A stretch of 64,000 bases of DNA from Gaiellasilicea sp963802765 (lineage in GTDB: Bacteria; Actinomycetota; Thermoleophilia; Gaiellales; Gaiellaceae): positions 310,001-374,000 of the forward strand of contig CAWDJZ010000007.1 in the NCBI GenBank assembly GCA_963802765.1, given 5' to 3'. This document shows positions 57,393 through 64,000 of the stretch, in pieces. Position numbers and translations under genes: made by a program. The notes under the pieces are model-generated. The model was given only the letters and a program-made list of their open reading frames with translations. It was not told the DNA's origin and ran no database searches. Position 1 is the stretch's first letter. Each line of letters starts with the position of its first letter.

Positions 57393-57393
<1 letters not shown>
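57028..57393 (+). CDS. hspR: Heat-shock repressor HspR (MerR family)
   Basis: 121 residues. MerR-type winged helix at the N-terminus: YMISIAAELVGMHQQTLRMYEARGLVRPGRTPGGTRLYSEADLDRL with the HspR-typical GMHQQTLRxYE. A coiled-coil helix follows (~75-105) and the tail VVYEPARHPEAPH. In Streptomyces and mycobacteria HspR binds CTTGAGT-N7-ACTCAAG (HAIR) sites with DnaK as co-repressor. Related sequences occur before hsp20 (22770) and, as a half-site, before dnaK (53494). Overlaps dnaJ and clpB by 1 bp each (TGATG). Confidence 0.94.
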
Positions 57394-59852
<2,459 letters not shown>

Positions 59853-59873
59853 ATCGCCAGCGCCTGAGCGCGA

Positions 59874-60239
59874 CTAGGGCCAGCGGCCGGGGCCGGGCTC
59901 GCCCGGCTCGCCCTCCGCCCACTCGGAGCGCGTCGGTGCGAACACGTCGAGGACGGTCGCTCCGTCGGCGCCCGCCTGGGCGCGGTGCGGCGTGTTGGAC
60001 GGGATCTCCCACGTCTCGCCCGGGCCGAGGTCCCGCTCTTCGTCGCCGACCCGGAAGAGGAGCGAGCCGCGCAGCACGATCCCGAGCTGCTCGTGCTCGT
60101 GGCTGTGCTCCTCGGCGATCGCTCCCGGCTCGAGCTCGACGACCGCCAGCGTCAGCCGCTCGCCGTGGACGGCCCGGGCCGTGATCCCGTCCCAGATCCG
60201 CCGCGGCACGAGCGCGCGCACGTCGTCGAACGCAGCCAT
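59874..60239 (-). CDS. Cupin-domain protein
   Basis: 121-residue single cupin. Metal motif 1: GAIAEEHSHEHEQLGIVLRG (H-x-H-x4-E region) and motif 2: GETWEIPSNTPHRAQAG (P-x3-H). Such small cupins act as dioxygenases, isomerases or sugar-binding sensors; nothing fixes the function here. ATG 60239. Ends 21 bp from the convergent clpB stop. 70 bp after a second cupin gene on the same strand. Confidence 0.87.
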   Translation of the reverse strand: MAAFDDVRALVPRRIWDGITARAVHGERLTLAVVELEPGAIAEEHSHEHEQLGIVLRGSLLFRVGDEERDLGPGETWEIPSNTPHRAQAGADGATVLDVFAPTRSEWAEGEPGEPGPGRWP

Positions 60240-60307
60240 CACCGCGAGTCTAGACGCGCACGTTCCCGCCGACGGGGCGCGACGGCGTCGGCCGAGCGCC
60301 CCGCTCC

Positions 60308-60688
60308 CTAGTCGACCCGCTCGAGGAACGTCGCCTCGCCCCGCTCCGGCGGGGCGCCGACGATGAAGAGGCGCAGCTCGTCCTCGTGTCGGTTCGAGAG
60401 CTGGAGCGCGGTTCCCGGCTGGACGATCAGGACGCTCCCCTTCGCGAGCTCGTGCCGCTCCGGGTCGTCGCCCTCGCCCAGGTGGACGGTGAGCGTCCCG
60501 TCGAGGACGACGAAGACCTCCTCCTGGATCGGGTCGATGTGGCGGCGCCCGACCGAGCCCGGCGGGTAACGGAAGAGGTTCGCGCGCGAGCTCGTCATCG
60601 CGTCGGAGAGCGGCGCGACGAGGCGCGGGTCGTTCTCGCCGCGCGGCTGCCACTCGAGCTCGCCGGCGTGGAAGATCGTGAAGCTCAC
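60308..60688 (-). CDS. Cupin-domain protein
   Basis: 126-residue single cupin: RRHIDPIQEEVFVVLDGTLTVHLGEG (H-x5-E) and GSVLIVQPGTALQLSN. The second motif lacks the usual metal-binding His (Gln-Leu instead), so metal binding may be lost or altered. ATG 60688. Upstream is a long palindrome (60713-60745). Confidence 0.85.
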   Translation of the reverse strand: MSFTIFHAGELEWQPRGENDPRLVAPLSDAMTSSRANLFRYPPGSVGRRHIDPIQEEVFVVLDGTLTVHLGEGDDPERHELAKGSVLIVQPGTALQLSNRHEDELRLFIVGAPPERGEATFLERVD

Positions 60689-60712
60689 CGGCTCATTCTC
60701 TCAGGGCGCGTT

Positions 60713-60745
60713 CGGACATGCCGGGGTCAGAGCCCGGCATGTCCG
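60713..60745. repeat. Long palindrome, GGACATG type (copy 1)
   Basis: Arms CGGACATGCCGGG and CCCGGCATGTCCG (13 bp, perfect) around GTCAGAG. A related copy lies 230 bp away at 60943-60973. The pair fills most of the recognisable content of the 300-bp gap 60689-60988; between them I see no gene or RNA. Confidence 0.7.
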
Positions 60746-60942
60746 GATCAGGCAGGGAGAAAGGACGGCGACAGGGGATGGGAGGCGCGGGTGCCCTTCA
60801 CGCCGGCGGGGAGAGGGGTGCCGGCGGTGGCGTAGGGAAGGCCTCGGTGGTCGCCGTTCAACATGGCTCTAGGCTCGCGGACCGGCGCTCCCGGCGGAAT
60901 GCGGCGCGCAGGTGTTCGCAGGTGCGGTCAGCCGTACCAACG

Positions 60943-60973
60943 GGACATGACGGGGCCAGGACCCATCATGTCC
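60943..60973. repeat. Long palindrome, GGACATG type (copy 2)
   Basis: Arms GGACATGACGGG and CCCATCATGTCC (11 of 12 paired) around GCCAGGA. Same outer arms (GGACATG/CATGTCC) and similar centre as copy 1. It is 15 bp past the stop of the minus-strand S9 peptidase gene and may also terminate it. Confidence 0.65.
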
Positions 60974-60988
60974 GCTACGGACGGCGCT

Positions 60989-62923
60989 CTATTTGAGGTA
61001 GCGGTCGAACCAGTCGAGCAGGAGCTCGAAGCGCGCGACGCGGTGCGCGGGGTTGCCCGAGCGCGTCAGCTCGTGGCTCTCGGCCGGGAACCGGACGAGC
61101 TCGACGTCGCGCTTCAGCAGCCGCAGCGTCGTGAAGAGCTGTTCCGCCTGCTCGACGTTGCAGCGCAGGTCGTTCTCCGAGTGGAGGATCAGGAGCGGCG
61201 TCTCGATGTCCTTGGCGTAGGTCCACGGCGACATCTGGAGATATGTGTCGACGGCGTCGTGGACGAACGCACCGTGGTAGCCCTTGAAGACCCAGCCGAT
61301 GTCGCTGGAGCCGTACATCGAGACGAAGTTGTTCACGGCTCGCTCCGAGCACGCCGCCTTGAAGCGGTTCGTGTGGCCGACGATCCACGAGGTCATGAAG
61401 CCGCCGTACGAGCCGCCCATCACGCCGACCCGTTCCGGATCGCAGAAGTCGAACTGCTCGAGCGCGGTGTCGGTCACGGCCATGACGTCCTCGACGTCGA
61501 CCGATCCCCAACCCGGCCCGAGCTCGCCCGGCCCCATGATGGCGCGCCCCCAGTCCTCGGAGTAGCCCGACGAGCCGCGCGGGTTCGAGTAGACGACCGC
61601 GTAGCCGCCGCCCGCATAGACCTGGAACTCGTCGAAGAAGCCGTTGCCGTACTGGGTGAACGGGCCGCCGTGGATGTTGACGAGGACGGGATAGGTCTTT
61701 CCCGCCTCGAAGCCGGCCGGCCGCACGATCCACGCCTCGACCTCCGAGCCGTCCTTCGAGACGGCGGTGAAGCGCTCCGGCGCGACGAGCTCGCGGCCTT
61801 CGGCGAACCCCTTGCCGACCGACGTCAGCTGGGTGTCGTCCGCGTAGAGCTCGCTCAGGTTCGGTGACGTCGTGCCGGACCGGACGACCACGCCGTCGCG
61901 TACGTCGTAGCCGGAGAGGACGATCGTGCCGTCGACGACGAGCTCCGGCTCGCCTCCGTCCGGCGAGACCCTGTACAGGTGCACGTTTCCGTGATCCTCG
62001 ACTCCGAAGACGATCGAGTCGCCGTCCCAGATGGGCTCCCGCAGATCCGGGTACGGGCTGCACTGGCGGTCGAGAGACGCCGTCAGGATCCGCCGGTCGC
62101 CGCCCGTCTCCGGGTCCACGACCGCGATCTGTGAGTGGCGCGGGAAGTCGTACCCGCCCGGGCTCCACTTGCACGCGAGCAGCTTCCCGTCCGGCGAGTA
62201 GCTGGGCGCGAAGTGCTCGCTGTCGCCGGCGGTCAGGCGCTTCGGCTCGCCGCCCTCGGCGGGAACCACGTAGATGTCGCCGAGTAGCTCGATGTCCCAG
62301 TCGTCGCCGCGTGCCGAGCTGAAGGCGAGGCTCTTCCCGTCCGGTGTCCAGGTCGGTTCGGAGTCCTCGTAGTCGCCGTCGGTGATCTGCTTCGCCTCGG
62401 CTGAGCCGTCGGCGGGCACGACGAAGAGGTGCTTGCGCCGGTCGCCCGTCCAGCCGACGCTGTCGAGCTTGAAGAGGAGCCGCTTGAAGCGTCGCGGCGC
62501 GCGCTTCTTGTCGTCCTCTTCCTCGTAGGCCTCGTCGCGCACGCGGGCCGAGAAGACGAGCTGCGTCCCGTCCGGTGACCAGGCGACCTCGCCCGGATCC
62601 TCTTTGAGGTCGGTCAAGCAGAGCGGCTCGCCGCCGTCGGCCGGGATCACGTAGAGCTGGCGGGGAGCCTTCTCGTCCTCGGTGCGCTTCGAGATGAACG
62701 CGAGCTTCTTCCCGTCCGGCGACCAGCGCGGCTGCGCGTCCTTTTTGCCGGTGGTGAAACGGCGTGGCGGCTCGGAGCCGTCCGTCTTCGCGAGCCAGAT
62801 CGACTGGTGGTACTCGTTCGCGTCCTTGTCGATCGACCACACGACGTACGCGACCTCTTCGCCGCCCGGACGCAGGCGCGGGTCGGTGACCCCCGTCAGC
62901 TCGTAGACGTCCTCAGGCCTCAT
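60989..62923 (-). CDS. S9-family serine peptidase (acylaminoacyl-peptidase-like)
   Basis: 644 residues. N-terminal WD40-like beta-propeller (~1-385) with repeated WSPDGKKLAF / WSPDGTQLVF / WTPDGKSLAF / YSPDGKLLAC blades; C-terminal alpha/beta hydrolase (~390-644) with nucleophile GVMGGSYGGFMTSW (Ser ~485), Asp in LLILHSENDLRC and His in PAESHELTRSG. IHGGPFTQYGNGF is the oxyanion element. Cytosolic oligopeptidase that removes acyl-amino acids or dipeptides. ATG 62923; GTG 62932 is possible. Divergent from the M3 peptidase gene. Confidence 0.94.
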   Translation of the reverse strand: MRPEDVYELTGVTDPRLRPGGEEVAYVVWSIDKDANEYHQSIWLAKTDGSEPPRRFTTGKKDAQPRWSPDGKKLAFISKRTEDEKAPRQLYVIPADGGEPLCLTDLKEDPGEVAWSPDGTQLVFSARVRDEAYEEEDDKKRAPRRFKRLLFKLDSVGWTGDRRKHLFVVPADGSAEAKQITDGDYEDSEPTWTPDGKSLAFSSARGDDWDIELLGDIYVVPAEGGEPKRLTAGDSEHFAPSYSPDGKLLACKWSPGGYDFPRHSQIAVVDPETGGDRRILTASLDRQCSPYPDLREPIWDGDSIVFGVEDHGNVHLYRVSPDGGEPELVVDGTIVLSGYDVRDGVVVRSGTTSPNLSELYADDTQLTSVGKGFAEGRELVAPERFTAVSKDGSEVEAWIVRPAGFEAGKTYPVLVNIHGGPFTQYGNGFFDEFQVYAGGGYAVVYSNPRGSSGYSEDWGRAIMGPGELGPGWGSVDVEDVMAVTDTALEQFDFCDPERVGVMGGSYGGFMTSWIVGHTNRFKAACSERAVNNFVSMYGSSDIGWVFKGYHGAFVHDAVDTYLQMSPWTYAKDIETPLLILHSENDLRCNVEQAEQLFTTLRLLKRDVELVRFPAESHELTRSGNPAHRVARFELLLDWFDRYLK

Positions 62924-62981
62924 CCCCGCCACGAGGGGGAACTAAATCACGTCGCGTCCATCGGTAGGTAGGTTCTCGTCC

Positions 62982-64000
62982 GTGAGCACCCTCGCCACCG
63001 GCGCCGAAGCCATCGAGTGGGACCTCTCCGATCTCTACGACGGGCCCGACGATCCCAGGATCGAGTCCGAGCTCGACGAGGAGCTCGAAGCTTCGCAGGC
63101 GTTCCGCGAGCGCTACCGCGGCCGGCTCGGCGAGCTCACCGCCGCCGAGCTGAGTGACGCGGTTGCCGAGCTCGAGCGGATCAAGTCCGTCGCGACGCGC
63201 GTCGAGACATACGCTCGGCTTCGGCAGGCCGCGGACGCCTCCGAGCAGGCGCGCGGCGCCCTCGTCCAGAGGGTGCGCGAGCGGAACACGCGGATCGAGA
63301 CCGAGCTCCTCTTCTTCGACCTCGAGTGGAGCGAGCTCGACGACGAGGCGGCGGAGCGACTCCTCGCCGACCCGGCGCTCGAGCGCTATGCCTCGGTCCT
63401 CCGCTCTGAGCGCCGCTACAAGCCGTACCAGCTGACCGAGCCCGAGGAGCGGATCTCGGCCGAGAAGGCCGTCACGGGCGTCAGCGCCTGGGACCGGTTC
63501 TTCGATCAGCAGCTCTCGGAGCTGCGGGTCTCGCTGGACGGCGAGGACCTCTCGCTCGACGAGGCACTCGCGCGGCTCTCGCGGCTGACGAGCCAGGACG
63601 ACCGCGCCCGCGTCGCGGCCGCGGTGACCGAGACGCTTCGGCCCGGCGTGCGCACCCGCGGGTACGTCCTCAACACGATCCTCAACGAGCGCTCGATCGA
63701 GGACCGCCTGCGCGGCTACGACACCTGGATCTCGTCGCGGAACCTCGCGAACGAGATCCCGGACGAAGCGGCGCAGAGCCTCGTCGACGCGATCGTCGGC
63801 CGGTACGACATCCCGCAGCGCTACTACGCGCTGAAAGCGCGCCTGCTCGGCCTGCCGCGGCTGAAAGACTTCGACCGGTTCGCACCGCTCCAGGAGGTCG
63901 GCGGGACGATCGCATGGGACGAGGCACGCGACATCGTCCTCGAGGCGTTCGACGGCTTCTCGCCGATCGCCGGCGACGTCATCGGTGACTTCTTCGAGCG
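62982..64000 (+). CDS. pepF: Oligoendopeptidase F (M3B), N-terminal part (partial at right edge)
   Basis: 339 residues to the window edge, still open. The N-terminal helical domain reads IEWDLSDLYDGPDDPRIESE and later LTEPEERISAEKAVTGVSAWDRFFDQQLSEL and TRGYVLNTILNERSIEDRLRGYDTW, all typical for PepF. The HExxH active site should follow beyond base 64000, so catalysis cannot be confirmed here. GTG 62982. Divergent from the S9 peptidase with a 58-bp gap. Confidence 0.9.
   Translation, partial: MSTLATGAEAIEWDLSDLYDGPDDPRIESELDEELEASQAFRERYRGRLGELTAAELSDAVAELERIKSVATRVETYARLRQAADASEQARGALVQRVRERNTRIETELLFFDLEWSELDDEAAERLLADPALERYASVLRSERRYKPYQLTEPEERISAEKAVTGVSAWDRFFDQQLSELRVSLDGEDLSLDEALARLSRLTSQDDRARVAAAVTETLRPGVRTRGYVLNTILNERSIEDRLRGYDTWISSRNLANEIPDEAAQSLVDAIVGRYDIPQRYYALKARLLGLPRLKDFDRFAPLQEVGGTIAWDEARDIVLEAFDGFSPIAGDVIGDFFE

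Overview
This is a high-GC chromosomal window with frequent GTG/TTG starts, many 1-17 bp gene overlaps and short intergenic gaps. The gene content points to an Actinobacteriota genome: an HspR-type dnaK-grpE-dnaJ-hspR-clpB operon, a mycobacterial-type inositol-1-phosphate synthase next to a CDP-alcohol phosphatidyltransferase, a BfrB-like ferritin, CsbD, DUF4394, DUF899 and F420-reductase-like proteins. A deep-branching class such as Thermoleophilia is my guess; no rRNA is present to confirm it.

Layout. 1-8.9 kb: end of a PLD-type protein, PepD dipeptidase, a C4-dicarboxylate-type carrier (frameshifted), an APC permease, an MFS exporter, a class II amidotransferase and a DUF2000 protein. 9.1-20.3 kb: an accessory block with an HxlR-type regulator divergent from an MFS exporter, then oxidoreductases and hydrolases mixed with decayed genes (HAD tail, DHFR-like, nitroreductase-like, DUF899 with an amber codon), ending at a tRNA-Ala gene. 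20.4-28.8 kb: coiled-coil protein, small metalloprotease, rhomboid protease, Hsp20, ferritin, M3-like peptidase, YjbQ, ABC exporter and an RNA methyltransferase whose tail carries an IS5-type insertion (28.8-29.7 kb). 29.8-33.8 kb: minus-strand operon of a glycosyltransferase-PHP fusion, a uracil-DNA-glycosylase-like protein, a presenilin-like membrane protein and a DUF429 protein. 33.8-35.8 kb: alcohol dehydrogenase and a Tat-exported cyclase.

35.9-39.6 kb: a minus-strand inositol-phospholipid module: PAP2 phosphatase, CDP-alcohol phosphatidyltransferase, and inositol-1-phosphate synthase whose reading frame continues without a stop into two tandem ribbon-helix-helix DNA-binding domains, preceded by a tandem palindromic operator. 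39.7-46.7 kb: a molybdenum-hydroxylase region (2Fe-2S subunit, molybdopterin subunit, MoaA, XdhC, an XRE-cupin regulator and a cupredoxin) in which three promoters share one operator-like palindrome around TGTCCA-N6-TGGACA. 46.8-53.5 kb: CsbD, MFS and DMT transporters, ECF sigma/anti-sigma pair, DUF4394 protein, M29 aminopeptidase. 53.5-59.9 kb: heat-shock operon. 59.9-64 kb: two cupins, a pair of related long palindromes, an S9 peptidase and the start of an oligoendopeptidase F.

At least five conserved, otherwise intact genes carry single-base frameshifts (dcu-type carrier, molybdopterin subunit twice, XRE-cupin, grpE, probably the DUF429 gene). This pattern looks more like uncorrected assembly indels than gene decay, and it should be kept in mind when using any protein translated from this window.
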